Source: Callipepla californica brunnescens
Taxonomy: Eukaryota > Chordata > Aves > Galliformes > Odontophoridae
DNA: 64,000 nt
Direction: 5' to 3'
Assembly: GCA_023055505.1 (NCBI GenBank)
Contig: JALIRH010000077.1
Span: forward strand, 744,001-808,000
In this document: in pieces, positions 1-13,149 of the stretch
Layout of the letters: every line of letters starts with the position of its first letter
Position numbering within the stretch: position 1 is the first letter of the stretch
Made by a program: the position numbers and the translations under genes
Notes under the pieces: generated by a model
The model's database searches: none
Told to the model about the DNA's origin: nothing
What the model saw: only the letters and a program-made list of their open reading frames with translations

Positions 1-579
1 AGGGAGATTAAAAAAGAAAAAAATTAAGCTCTTCATATCTAAGAAGTGAAGTGTTTATTCCCGGGAAATCCAGAGAAAGCTTTCAGAAATGTTGATCTCA
101 TTTTGGCATTGAGTTTTTGGGTTTGGAGTGCAAACAATAGCTTTGTTGTTACTTAGAAAAAACAACGGAACAAAAACTCACCAGGCAAAGGTTGATTTTT
201 ATAATAGGAAGCAGTAATCATTTTCACAGCTTTGTGCATAGTGTCGTGCGATGTTTTTAGAAGAAATAACACAAAAGCAATATCTTCTTGGCATTGGTGA
301 CCTTGCAGGCAAAGCTCTTTCTGTGGCTTATGGATGATTAATGGAGCACACGTTCATACCAGCTCTTTGCAGAGGGCAGGGCATCCATTCCTCTTCACAG
401 TATTCCTTTTGTCCATTTGAGTACTGTACTATGAGAAGCATGATTTCAGAAAGAATGTGAACGTAGGAGCTAGATGAACTGATTTGTTTAAGCCATGGAT
501 GGGGTGCCATCTTTTCTGACAGCTGTTGGTGTAAACATCGCATGGGTCTTTGAGACTTTCTGCTTGTGGACAGCATCTT
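1..579. other. Unique intronic sequence
   Basis: AT-rich sequence with no recognisable exon, repeat or motif. Confidence 0.5.
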
Positions 580-1245
580 ATCATAGAACCATAGAATCAC
601 TAAGATTAGAAAAGACCTCTAAGATCATCAAGTCCAACTGTTAACCCATTTTCACCATGCTCTCTTAGCCATGTCCCTTAGTGCCACATCTCCACGTTTC
701 TTGAGCACCTCCTGGGACAGTGAGTCCACCACCGCCCTGGGCAGCCTGTTCCAATAACTCACCGCCCTTTCTGAGACATTTTTCCTAATATCCAACCTGA
801 ACCTATCCTGGCACAAGCTGAAACTATCATCTCTCTTCCTGAGAGCAGAGGCCAAGCCCCACCTTTCCATAACATCCTTTCAGTTGTAGAGAGCAATAAC
901 ATTACCCCTGAGCCTCCTGTTCTCCAGACTGAACCATCTCAGTTCCCTCAGTTGCTCCTCATAAGACCTGTGCTCCAGACCCCACACAGCTTCTCTGCCT
1001 TTCTCTGTACATACTCTAGAAGAAGGCCCTTCTTGTACTGAGAGGCCCAATAGTGAATGCTGCACTTGTGGTGAGGCCTCACCAGATCCTACTACAGAGG
1101 GATGATCACCTCCTTGCTCCTGCTGGCTGCGCCATGTCTGATGCAAGGCAGGATGCTGCTGGCCTTCTTGGCCACCTGGGCACACTGCTGGCTCATGTTC
1201 AGCAGCTCATCTTGGAGGATCCAGGAATCTGTTGCCTACCAGGGT
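580..1245 (-). mobile_element. CR1 LINE, 3' part (reverse transcriptase end and 3' UTR)
   Basis: The + strand opens with a CR1 terminal tail (tcatagaaccatagaatcac) followed by the usual 'ctaagatcatcaagtccaac' segment, which places the element on the minus strand. On that strand, broken frames give typical CR1 ORF2 C-terminal peptides such as [20 protein letters not shown] and RFRLDIRKNVSERAVSYWNR. The segment covers the last part of ORF2 plus the 3' UTR, truncated at its 5' side near 1245 in the usual CR1 manner. Frameshifts separate the peptides, so it is inactive. Confidence 0.93.
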
Positions 1246-4200
1246 TTTTGAAGCCATCTACGTTTCCATCTTAGTATGGGTTTGCAGCTGGAGGTATCTC
1301 AGCTCTTTTAGGGTGCATGAAGACGTTGAGCCTACAGGGGGCTAGGCACAGAGGACAAACATCAATGTATATTCAGTTTTTTCTGGGTTTACAGGGAAAA
1401 ATCAGTTGCCTTTGCAGGTATTCCGGACTAGAAGAGAGGGGAGCAGTGAAGCTGATGTTTCAGAGCAAAGACAAATACTGTTTTGTGGTACTCCTCATAG
1501 TGTTCTCATGAGGCTCTGTCTCCTATCTTCTCTTTTTTGTCCTATTTACTGTGCTCTCTGATTTCCCCTCTAGACTTGCTATTGCCTTCCAGACCTATCC
1601 ACTTGATTCTTTAAATTCAAGGGAATCAGTGATAGCAGGCTTTGCTGTCTTTCCTGTCAAAAAAGGAGCTACTGCAGGCATTTCCTCACGATACTAAATC
1701 TGAATGAATTCACTTATGTTTCACTCATCTCCACTTTGTTTTCAGTAGCAGTCGCATGCCGTTGTGCCCATGCATGAGGAAGTTGCTGTCATCTCGACAT
1801 GTCTGTCCTGCTGCTGCTGAGCTGTTTGCCGTCCTCCTGGTCCTGGAACATAAGGCAGTAGGATAGCTATCGCAGTGCGCTTCATTAGCAGCTGCTATTT
1901 GTTGAGCCCTCCTAAAGTTGTTCTCCACAGAGTTTTCTGCTGTTTTATTCTTGTCAGCAAAAAAACAGAGTGGAAATCTTCTCTTCCAGTTGTCACTGGT
2001 TTGTCTCCATTTGGGTTGATTTGCTAGGGAAGTTGGCAAGCTTGGGAAAATCATTGTTAAAGCAGAGTGTGGCTTGCTTTTGGCCACTTGAATGCCTGGT
2101 AGCATGTGCCATCACCCCAAGGCAGGGTTTGCATAGGAGGTACTGGAGTCCTCCTGATAATTTGGGCATCCTTGCTATTTGCTAGCATCTCACAGTGCAT
2201 TCCTTGTGCTTGGGCATGTCCTTCTGGCTGTAAACTTCTTGTTGTGGTGTCTGCTTCTCGTGTCATGTTTTCGTTCCCTACAAGGCTGGTGTTGTTTTAG
2301 GAGGGTGGTCAAAATATCCCATCTCCTTCCCTCTCATTTTCCACCACCTGCTGTGGCCACAGAGTCTTACCAAGAGGCTGTGTGCTTTCGGGCACAGGAA
2401 TTCAACAAAACACAAGCCAGAAAAAAGAAATGTTTGTTGTATGTTGTGCAAAGTCTGTTTTCTGCACCAAAACCTGCAGCTTTTACTTGAACTGTCTCCC
2501 TAAGTGCTTCCCTTTCTTGAGTAGCCATGGGCATGTGGGTATTGAGAGTGACAGAAATCCATCATTGCGTGACTCCTAATTGCCCCCTTGGCACGGCAGC
2601 TCGTGTCTGGCAGCAGGCAGCCTGCTCTTGAGCTTTGAGCATAGTTGTGTATCGCAGCAAACAGACCTGAGTGCAGAGTGGGAGAGGTGAGCGCTGGGAG
2701 GAGGCTAAGGTTTGCGTGCTGCTTTCCTTGCTGCCTCTGCTTCCCTTCCGTAACTTAATTCAATACTCAGTGTTCACATTTCTTTATTTAAAGTACATTC
2801 TTGTAAACTTCAAATATATGCGCCAGACAAGCATCGGAATGTATTTTTTCAAGAAGCAGGCTAAAGATGAATTTGGCTATGATCGCCCTAGAAATAAATG
2901 ACAGGCTGGTTTAAAAATGCATCAGGAACGTGTGATTTATTAATGTGCTGAATCAGCTGCCTCTGCAATATACTCTTGAGAGGCATTCTGACTACCAATT
3001 TATATAAAATCATGTATACTCTCATTCAGTTCCCTCATATTAGCAAGTATGTCTTCAAGTTAACCATGATGTGAAATTATTGTAGTTATTTATGCATTGA
3101 CCGTGTAGTTATTTGATCCTTTTGCCAAAGGAAAGTATTCCTCATGTAATCATCCGGGGATGGGAGCATATGGCACTTTCTATTTGTTTCAGAGAAATGG
3201 ATCACCCTCTTATTTCTCCAGGAGCTTTTGTCACAGGTGCTGTGTTGCCTGGAAGAAAAAAACCAAACCTGGTTGGCTCAGAGCCTTTTATTTCACAGAG
3301 CTGAATTCCTGAAGTGTTGGTGCACAGATTTCTTTTCATCCATTCCCTTGAAAATCTCTAGTAGCTAAACCTCTGTTGTCTTCTCTGTTTGTCTGCAAGT
3401 GAGTAACACCATTTTCTTTTTTGACTGTCTGGATTTCTTTCTCCGCACTTGCAGATGAAGAACAAAGAAAAAAAGCACTGAAAACTCAATCCAGCAAATA
3501 GCTACAATACATCAATTGTTGCCAGATTAAAAACCTCTCTGTATCTGCAAATAATAACCAGAAAAAGAAGAGATGTTACTGTGGGATCCTTTCGTATCTG
3601 TAGGAAAGTTCCCAGTAAGTTTTCTAATATAACAAATTGTTTTGTTTTTCCCAGTTTTAAATCAGGGAATGCATTTTCCTTGCTTCTTAGCAAATTCAGT
3701 GTCAGAACAGTACAGAGATGTGAAGAGAAGTGCGCACGGTCACAGCTTGTGGTGGTTGCCAGCCTTTAATTCACGTGGTCTGAGGTGACAGGTTCGACTG
3801 CGTGCCTCTTTTTGGTACAGACTGGCCAAGTAATGCATGGTTGGGATACAATTAATAGATAACGAAAGCTGTAAAAAGCTCTTCTAGTAAATACATTGCA
3901 ATAAGTACTTGAGGATCACAGATGCCTGCCTCGCTTTTAACTAGGCAAAGTTGTGAAACTATGTGTTTCTATTGCCGGCTCTTTAATTGCATTAGTAGAA
4001 TGAACTGTCTCTTTTCCTAAGAGCATAAACTGGATGAAATACTCACAATTAATTAGAAGGCCAGAAATAGTAGCTGGAAACCACAGAGCAAGCTGATCCA
4101 TTTTGTGTCCCAAGGGAAGAAGGTGCCCACGCAGCTTGTAGTTGGCTGCCGATGGCTGGAAATGTTTGTGCCCACTTCAGTCCTGCTGCCCTGCTCTTCT

Positions 4201-4986
4201 CCATTGTGTTTTCATCCTCCTCAGCTACGTTCTCCTTCTTTGACTATTCTCCTGTGGTTTGTTCTTAGCTGAATGCTGCTTTATGAGTTAAAAGGAGATA
4301 TGCAATCCATACACGATGACAACATCTGTATGTTTCTAAGGGCGGATTTTTGGTGAAAGCTAAATTTCCAAACTCTGAGCAGGTATTTCATTCCTGCTGT
4401 TGTGGGCAGAAGGGAGCCCAGGTTTTGGCTGTGCTCCACATGCTGGTCCTCAAACAGCTTTGCTTTCGTCTCTACTACGGAGTGCTCGCTGTGTTTTGGT
4501 AAGAGAGTCAAATCCACTGCCGTGCTGGGGCATTGCTCAGCTAGGAAACATCCATGTTTGTCCCTGTGCAACTCACAAGAGCATCAGCCCTGCAAATAGC
4601 AAGTAGTTTGCAGTAATGGGTGTGGCTTGCACGAGAAGATAGCTTGCTCACTTATTTGAATTACCTTTGCAACAGGGGAGTCCGTGTGATTCAAACCCAG
4701 CTTCTCTTTTTTGCTGCTGTTGAAATGTTCTGTTTATAGATGGTAGAGAGCATCGAATTTGGGGTACTTTACTTTGACTCTGATTCCGTAGCATAGTATA
4801 ACCAGCAACAGGCCTAAGACATCTGTTGTAATTTTAGCATGCTATTCAACATTCTGTATTTTAATATAGCATCCATTGAAATTATCAATTTAAAGCACGC
4901 TTTCTTCCTTGAAAAAAAGCACACTGACCTTATCATTAAAATAAAGGCTGCTAATTTGTTTTCCTGACAGAAAATTAAAGCTTTCC

Positions 4987-5022
4987 ATTTTTTTTTCTTT
5001 TTTTTTTTTCTTTTTTTCTTTT
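4987..5022. repeat. T-rich low-complexity tract
   Basis: Runs of 7 to 12 T interrupted by single C residues. Confidence 0.85.
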
Positions 5023-8000
5023 GATCTGGAATTGAATTTCTCTGAGAATTTTGTTTCAGCTAATTACATTTATTTTCCCCCACTCCACTCTGCATGAAGA
5101 CCCAAGTATGCCTTTCTAGAATATTAAAACGCTGTCCTTGTGGGGAGGAAAGTTGGGTTTGTGGATTTAGCGGGGCTGCTGCTGCCAGCATCTAACCATG
5201 CTGTGGGTAAGTGCAGCAACAACAGAACCGTGCGCCAGTGAGATGCCAAAGGCCCCCTCACCACTTGCTTTCTTCGTTGTTTGTTTGTTAGCAGCACTCA
5301 TTAAACCATGATTTTTTCAGAAGCAGCACAGTGATGCAAGTGAATGGATCTGAAAGCTCATTTCAAACAGTGCCTTGGGGGGGAAGGCTGGTGGAGCCCC
5401 AAGCTGAAGCATGGCAGCTTGGGTAGAACTTTCCAGTGTTTTCGAATGCAAGGTTAAATGTTCTGAATGAAACTCATTCAGGCTTCCAGATCAACCCTGA
5501 TGGTGTGAATAACTGATGTAGCTGGTTTTTCAGGCAGGAAATGAGAGCATTATTGTGGAACGATGGGTATGTGTGACTGTGAGAGAGTATTTTTCTCGCT
5601 GGCTGTGTAAATAAGAAGCACTGACGCTCAGTTTTCCTTTGTTTTTCATGGCTGGATCTCAGCGATCAATTCTTCAGAGGTGCTCTGTAGCTGGGCCATA
5701 TGAAGATCGATACGTCTGAATATTCTGTACACCGAGAGGGAAAAAAGTGAATTATTGATAGCTCTTAGTAACCATTACTATTCATTTTCATCTCTGTTGG
5801 GCATTGCTGGTGCTCTTCCAGGTGACTAGCTGCAGTTATGTGTTTTGATTCAGCAACTTGTGCCCCTGTTTGCATTTAGCAGGTAATCCAGATGGTAGAG
5901 GAGCAGGGATTGGTATCTCCTCCTAATGAAGCCAAGAGAACAAAAAGGAGATGTTTTCAACGTTGAATCCAATAAATGTCAAACCTGTGGCAAATCCAAG
6001 CACACCAAAGTCTTAATAAAACACAGCAGGGGAACAAGAAACCCAAATGTTCTTTTCCTAATGATTCTTCAACAAAACTGCTCTTTATGTTGCTCAAAGC
6101 TGGCATTTGATGGAGCATTAGAGGACAGTTGGCTGTTGCCAGTTTACCACTGTTGTCTGCACGAATCAAAAAGAAAAAGCAAGTGTGTGCTTCTGCAAGA
6201 GAGGTGAAATCTTTAGCAAGCAACAGATTCTGCACACTTTCAGTTGTTCTTTATTTTTTAATAATTAATCGTAAGCTGCGTTTTTTGCTGGAAGCTGAAA
6301 CACTGTTGGGTTCTAATTATGATTTTCCCCCCTCGTTTGGCTGTTCAGCAACCTTCACTCCTTTCACCCATTACTGCTAAGTGGCTTTGAAACGCGTCTT
6401 TCCCACCTTCATTTACAAAGGCAGATCGTTTTGCTTGACGAGAAAGGTATCTGTGATTTATTTTTAACAGCCTGTAATTTTGTGGGCACAATTTGGCTTA
6501 CCACTGTGTTCTTCTAACATCACGCTTTCTGGATATTCTGTAGCAATTTTTTTGATGTAAACAGGCATATAATACAAATATTCTTATCTATGTGTTTTCT
6601 GTCATCGTTTAAAGATAGTATTGAGGGCTTTTTGCCCTCTGAAAGAAAAAAAACACCAAAACCCCACAAAATCCAACAAACTTTCAACCCAAATTTGGTT
6701 CTCAGCCATCATTTTGAACCTCTTTGTTTCGCTGTGCATCCCTAAGCCATTCATTTAACCTCAGTCTCTCTCATTCCTCCTCATCTAGCAGTCTTCGCTC
6801 AAGCACTTGACATAAAAACAGGGATTACAGCTTGGTAGGTAGTAACACATAGCAACTGCTTCCAGGTTGTTTGATACCATCAAAGCACTGCTGTTAATTT
6901 TAGTCCCAGTATGTTCCTTGTTAAGCACTTTTCTTTTTTTTTCTGATAAAGAGCGTAGAAATTGTTAGCTTATTGCAAAGCAAGTATTTAAATGGCTTTT
7001 TGAAGCTGCGGAGGACAATCCTGTGCTGGTTTGGCATCTGCTTGGAGACCACCAGTGGTGGCATGACTCTGCTTTATGCTGCTATGATTGAGGTTACAGT
7101 TAGGAGCAGAACTGAAAATGAGATGTCAGCTCCTACAGTGGCACATCTTCAGTTGGTCAGATGCACAGAGACATTTTTAATCCCACTGGGTCCTGAAATA
7201 CACTAAAATGTGTAGCTTCTGGTGGCATCTTTATGGGAACACCAGAGCACAAAAGCATTTAACTGATGCCTTACTTTGGCCGGTGCAGCTGATGGAAAGG
7301 GTTGCATAAAACCTCCCTGCTTTTTGCTATACTGAGTCGCTCTCAGTGTCGATTGCAACTCAGTGTCTTCAGTGAGCCTGGAATGGGATGGCAGTTTGTT
7401 TTTCACAAACAAGGAATTAATGAAGAGACATTCTTGTCAGTGCAGCCAAGGCAAGCACTTAATTAAGACCCAAGTCTTCCATGTGCAAGGACCCAGTGTA
7501 CTCAAACTTACTGGCTGGTGCAAGAGCTCTGAAGACTTTTTCTGCATGTCTCCATTAAGGTATTTCCACTTTGATACATGTATGGAGAAGTAATCAGAAC
7601 ATTTTCTCTTCTTGCATTTTTGGCAGTTGTCAATGCAAACCATATATCTCCTCTGCTGAAGCAATGTTTTGCTTCTTGGCCATGAGAATACCTAATTATC
7701 CCAATGAGGACTGGTGTGCTCTGGGTTTAGGCCACAGGGGCATCTATTTGCATCAGGTCCTGCTGATTTTAACTGAAAACAAAGTCTACCAAGCCTTTCA
7801 ATATCTGTGGTGATAAGGTGTGTTTCTGAGTGTGGGCCCCCAGCTGTGCTCAGAAAGGCTTTCCTCATGGTGTTATTGCAAAAGAAATGAAGCACACTAC
7901 AGAAATGCCCCATAGTCTTATTTGTTTTTGTTATTAAGCTTATTTAAGTATATACATAACGAAGTTTGTACAAGATAGTTCCTAAAAAAAAACCCTGCCT

Positions 8001-10034
8001 CCTGGAAGGCTTTCACAGTTATGTGAGTGTTTCAGTGTAGGTGGAAGGAAGTCTGAACTTAAATATATAATTAGTTAAGGAATAAAAATGATTTCTGTCC
8101 AGAGGTATACAGCAGGCTTGTTATTTCAAACCGTCTTTCTTTTGAGAAGCTAATAGTGCTATTTTTAGTAGCTTTTCGAGTAAGTGCAATGATCAGTTTG
8201 ATTGGAAATGGATTTGGTTATATTCCAGCTGGTCTGGCCAGGGAAGCTTGAATGTTAGCAGGAGAGCTGAGTGAGCACACAGCCTCTGCTGCGTTTTCCT
8301 GGGTGTGGCATGAGTATCTTGTATACAAGGCGACATCATGCACGTACTTCCTTCCTTTATTTCCCCCTCTGTGAGAGCCTCTGTGATGCTTGAATGCACT
8401 TTGCATTTGTTGTGAAGATGGGTGCTTCCTACATGACTCTCATAGTTGTGACCCCAGCTCGGGCCCTGCAGAGCTGTGGACGCTATAGAGCTGTAAGGGG
8501 TTGGTTTTGGTTTATTGGCTTTATAAGCTGTAATAAACTCTTAACGTGTGAGAATAGCAGAAGGCATATAAAGGCATCTCAAGGCAGTGGTTAGAGGGAA
8601 TTGTTGCAGGAGGTCTTTAGGTTGCTTTGCAGCCTGGATTATGTTATCCTGTCAAGGCAAAATAGTATTTTTCAGTACTGTTTTCCAGATGTTCCAGATC
8701 AGAAAAATCCCATTTTCTTTGTTCTATGCAAAGAGAAATAATAGTAGCATGTAATAGCATTTTATGTGAATGCAGACTTGAAACAGAGCAAAGTTCTGTT
8801 CTGCACAGTAGGAATTTTTAACTCTTTTTCCACGTTGTGTTAATCACCATCAGACAGTGTAGCTTCTGTTTCAGAAAGGTACTTTTTTCCTTTTCCTTTA
8901 TGCTTGCTAACAAACAGGGCGCTTGTGATGAGTTTGAAAGGACATGGCATCTCTGGTTAAGCTGATGTCTGTCTGCCATCTGCAACTTCACCTACATGGT
9001 TTTTAATTAGCAGTGCTGCTTGGGTTGGGCTTTCTTCCTACACGCATCTTCGGAAGGAAGCTGAGCAAGTTTCAGTGTCCATGGAAGATTGTTCCCCACT
9101 TCCTCAGGCACCTGTTGCTGAAGAAGGCATTTCTACAGACAGTGACTGCCTCTGGTGACAGCATTTAATCCTAACAAGCTCAAATGAGTAGGAAATGTTG
9201 GACAGCTTTAGCAATTGCCAGCTCTAGACAGGCCAAGAAATGCAAGTTAGCCCCATCTATATTTCAAAAAGTACCAAGGGACCCTTAATGAGGCATTAAC
9301 CTCTTCTCTCATCCTGCAAACAGCTCTTCCCAGCAGTGCTGCCAGTGCCCAGCTGCTGTGGGGCAAACCCAAAGGGATACAGCCAGTTTGCTGATTTAAC
9401 AATGCCATGCCCTGCAGAACATGGGCTGCTCAGAAGGCAGCAGCTCCTTTCCTCGTGGGATGAATTGTGTTTCTTGCATCTTTGCTGCTGGTGCTCTCTG
9501 CGAGGGAACCTAATATCCATCTGTCCGGGTTATTTGTTACATGTACCATAGCAAACTAATTTCAGCATAAAAAGCCCTAAGGCTTGAATACAGAGCATTT
9601 CAAGCACTGCTTTAAGTTACATTAGACTCATTAGTAATGTGTTTGCTTCTCCTCCTCTACCTCTTTCAAGCAGCACTTGATGTGAAAGACAGACCTGCTT
9701 GCTCTGGCTGGCGTTGATAGTATCTCAAAGTCTTTACGGTAATGTCTAGGCTTCCCACTGCCTATTTATCTAAAATCTGATAGCAAAGCAAGGAGGAGAG
9801 ACTTCTCATTTCTTACATGAGAAGGTGGGTTTGGATATCTTCAGTTCCCAAACCTTCTCACAGCTGACTTAATGCCTTGCCAGCGCTGCTGGAGGATATC
9901 AGGAGAGATATAAGGAAATAATGCATTTATAATGGAACTTTTGCTCTGGGAGATACTTTGTGAGTGTCAGCATACTCTTCTCCTTTTCTGTCACTCCTTG
10001 CCTCTGTAAGAATTCTCTTTTTTTGGGGGGAAAA

Positions 10035-10059
10035 GTGTGTGTGTGTGTGGGGGGGGGGG
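10035..10059 (+). repeat. (GT)7 followed by an 11-base G run
   Basis: Seven GT units run directly into eleven consecutive G residues. The tract is probably length-variable and can form G-rich structures on the + strand. Confidence 0.9.
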
Positions 10060-12339
10060 AGTGCTGGGGCAGGACAGACCTGCACTGCTGAGACATTTAT
10101 CACAGCCCAAATGCAGTCCTGGCAGCACTCGGCACTCTCCACATGCTGAAATCATCATGGAGGTAATTCAAGGCTTCATGTACTTGTTCCTTTAGAAGTT
10201 GTGCTATCAAAGGTAATAGTTTTCTGTTGTTTGTGTGATCTCTCTCACTCCATCCCTTTGCCTCCTTGCTGAGGTCTCGTTACTGAGCGCAGAGAACATC
10301 AAAGTTGGGGACTGACACTTCCTAAGCAGACCCAACAGTATTGCAGGAGAGGTTTTCTCCAAATATGAGTTTTCTTTTTCCTCTTCAAAGAGCAAATGGA
10401 TGCCCTCAGTCATAGTTAATCTCATTTTAGATCAGAATGAAGAAAGAGTAATTTTAATGCCTTTTGATGAAGCCTGGAGTGTTTGCTTCCTCTGGCTGGC
10501 TGAGAGTTGGGCATCACAGTGGAACAGTGTCAGGAAACGGGTGAAAACTCTGGATGCAATAGCAAAATGGGTGTATGTCTTCATAGTGAAGATATTTCTT
10601 CTGTAGCAAGAACGTGCTGCAAATCAAAGTCCTTTGTATTTGGAGTCGCTTTCAGCAGCATTATGTAAATGTTGGAAGAAACCTGGCAGGCCACAAGGGC
10701 TATTAGGAACTTCTACATAGTACGGCAGTACTGTTCTCACAAGATTCACTTTGATTAAATGCCTGGCCTTCCCATTTAGGGGTCTGCCCTGCTGTCTCAT
10801 TCACATTTAGTTTGTATGAATTAACAACCCGTTCTGTTGTGCTAAGGTAATGAAGCCAAAGCTTGAAGCGAGGGGTGTGATAATGATGGTCATGTTTTGC
10901 CCTTAAGATATGCCAAATGCACAATTGCCCGGCACCACCTTCAAAGGAAAAAAGAACCTGAAGGGGCAGATGAAAAGCACTGAGCAAAATGAACATTTAT
11001 GGGTTGTGAAGTTATGGCAGGCATTTCGAGCGTTTATTTTAGAGCTAGGTAATCTGCAGAAAGCTTGTGAAGGCTGAGATTATCTGTTGGGATCCCAGGA
11101 AGGCAGGCACAGCTGTCTGATGAGCTGGTAGAGGAAATTAAAGGGAGAATCCTAGAGATCAGACAAGGAAATGGGTGCCTGGGATGAGGCTGAGCTCTTC
11201 TAGGTGGGGTACTGGAGGACTGATGGAAAAGAAATCTAGTGCTCAAAATGAATTATTTCTATGAAGTGCTTCTTTCATTGCAGTTGATGAGTTTTCTTTT
11301 TCATTCAGCTTCTGAAATGCTTTTCTACAGAGGGGATCTTTGGCAGGTTGACAGTCGCTCAATGACTCCTGCTGTGATGTGCCACTGTAGCCCACACTTA
11401 AATTAGTAGCGTCCCAATCACACACCTTAATTACACTTTAAACCATTAACATCCATCAAAAATAAACTTCTCTTCAGCATTCAAGTTGCCTTAAATTGCT
11501 GCTGGACAACCTAGAGATTCTTTCTGAGTCTCAGTATGGTTTTGCTATGCTTTACAGTGTGAAAAAATGCAGGCTTGAAATGCTGCAACTTCATTTTGGT
11601 TCCTTTGCATGTCTAACATTAATGCGTGGTGGGCGGTTGGACTGCTCTGGTCTTAGAAGCTGGGCAGTTTTGGGCATGACCTGCTGGGACACTGCTTTCT
11701 GTTCACATTTCAACCACCACATTTCCTTCTGTAAACAGTTTGTTACCAGCGTGTGATAAATCAGATAAAGAAGAACCTGCCAGCTTTTAGTATCTTCTCC
11801 CATTTTCTGCTCAGAGGTGACTGATTGACTTTGCTTTCCTTATTTTTCCCCTTTTCTCCGCTGTCCCTTGGTAAATTACTAAAACCCAATTTAAAGCTTT
11901 ATTGAATCACAGCGTTTTAAAGAACTGGGTAAGCCAGGTGCTGAGACGTATACCTTGGGTTGCACTGTGAAGCTTATAGATACCTGGGGAAAAGGAAGAG
12001 CCAACCTGTAGTGAATGATGCTTTTGTTTGCTGTATGAGGCAGTAAAACTGCATGGAGAATCTTTTCGTAAAAGGGCATAAGGGAGCATGTAGTTCTTAG
12101 TGAATGGGTCTTCTTAGAGTTATTCCTCAGTTGTTCTGATGTTAATATGAAATAGGATTCCTCTGTCCTTATGAAGCAGCTCAAACTTGCCTTCTCTCTG
12201 GAGTATAACTGCTCCAACAAATGAGTCTCATGAATTTCATTGCCAGTGCAGTGTGTTCTTCACCTCTGGGCTTTAGTCTCTGCCATCTGCCTCTAACTCT
12301 CTGCTATGATTACAGCTTCTCTTAAAGAGAAGTTCAAAG

Positions 12340-12363
12340 AAAAAAAAAAAAAGGAAAAAAAAA
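12340..12363. repeat. A-rich low-complexity tract
   Basis: A run of about 13 A followed by GG and a further A run. Confidence 0.8.
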
Positions 12364-12556
12364 GATTTTAATATTAAGTCCAGCATGAAATGGCAAATGG
12401 ATGCTGATACTCAGGGTTTGTAGGGCACGTGGGGTCTTCTGAGTCACTGGTAGGAGCTGATGCCTCCTCGAGGCTGGAGCCACATCTGCTCATGTAGGCA
12501 GCTCTGGGATTCGTGAGATGGTTTCACTGGGCAGGGACAGTCTGCATGTATGTGTA

Positions 12557-12645
12557 TCATAGAATCATAGAATCACAATGTTGGAAATGACCTATAAGAT
12601 CATCTAGTCCAACCATCTTCTCATTACTACTACAGACTACTAAAC
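12557..12645 (-). mobile_element. CR1 LINE 3' tail fragment
   Basis: The sequence starts with the CR1 terminal units (atcatagaatcatagaatca) and the segment 'gatcatctagtccaacc', typical of the end of a CR1 3' UTR on the minus strand. Only about 90 bp remain. It lies back to back with the + strand CR1 coding segment that follows, so it belongs to a different insertion. Confidence 0.85.
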
Positions 12646-12689
12646 CCTTGCAGCTCCTCATCAAGAGTTCCAGGAAAAAAAAAAACAGA

Positions 12690-13052
12690 AAGATGGTGGA
12701 CCCCCTGCCCTATCACAGTCGGACAGACCTAACTGATGGGGAAGGTTGGAAGAGAGTCCTGATTTGGTGTCACAGGGGACACCCACGCCTGCCCAGCCCA
12801 CTTCCCCAGCTCCCTCTGAGTAACAGGTTCCAGTTGCTGGAGATTGAAGGGGAGGTGAGTGGAGAGGTGATGGAGGATCAGCCTAGGAGAGAGCCTAGGC
12901 TGGTGGTCACCCCCACACCGTGAGACTGCCTCCGACAGGAAAGAAAGAAGGGTGGTCGTGGTGGGTGACTCCCTTCTCAGAGGAATGGAGGGTCCCATAT
13001 GCAGATGTGACCCAGGCCATCAGCAAGTGTGCTTCCTTCCTGGGGGTGGAAA
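12690..13052 (+). mobile_element. CR1 LINE ORF1 fragment (start of the esterase-like region)
   Basis: In the + strand, broken frames give CR1 ORF1-type peptides: PLPQLPLSNRFQLLEIEGE, then, after a stop and frameshift, a VVVGDSLLRGMEGPICR-like run at about 12950-13010. In CR1 ORF1 the G-D-S-L motif marks the start of the esterase-like (SGNH hydrolase) domain. The similarity fades near 13052, before the inverted DNAJC9 fragment. The frame carries stops and shifts, so the segment is dead. The family call rests on my knowledge of the avian CR1 consensus. Confidence 0.8.
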
Positions 13053-13149
13053 GTAAAGGTGACCAAGTGTGAAAGTGAAAGGTACCAAGCAGATTTGCAA
13101 CCCTATGGCAAGTACATGTCCTAAGTGCAATTTAATTAGCCTCCACTAA
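13053..13149. other. Junction segment between CR1 ORF1 and the DNAJC9 fragment
   Basis: About 100 bp of A-rich sequence that matches neither CR1 coding sequence nor DNAJC9 as far as I can see. One insertion breakpoint should lie here. Confidence 0.4.

Larger units (their letters stand above)
1246..12556. other. Intronic sequence without recognised genes
   Basis: About 11 kb of intron. I see only T/C-rich low-complexity DNA at 4987-5022, a GT/G tract at 10035-10059 and an A-rich stretch near 12340-12363. No exon with a recognisable protein match and no interspersed repeat that I can name. Confidence 0.5.

Noticed and set aside
3790..3815. ggttcgactgc resembles a tRNA T-arm loop
   Set aside because: No acceptor stem, anticodon arm or A/B box pair can be built around it.
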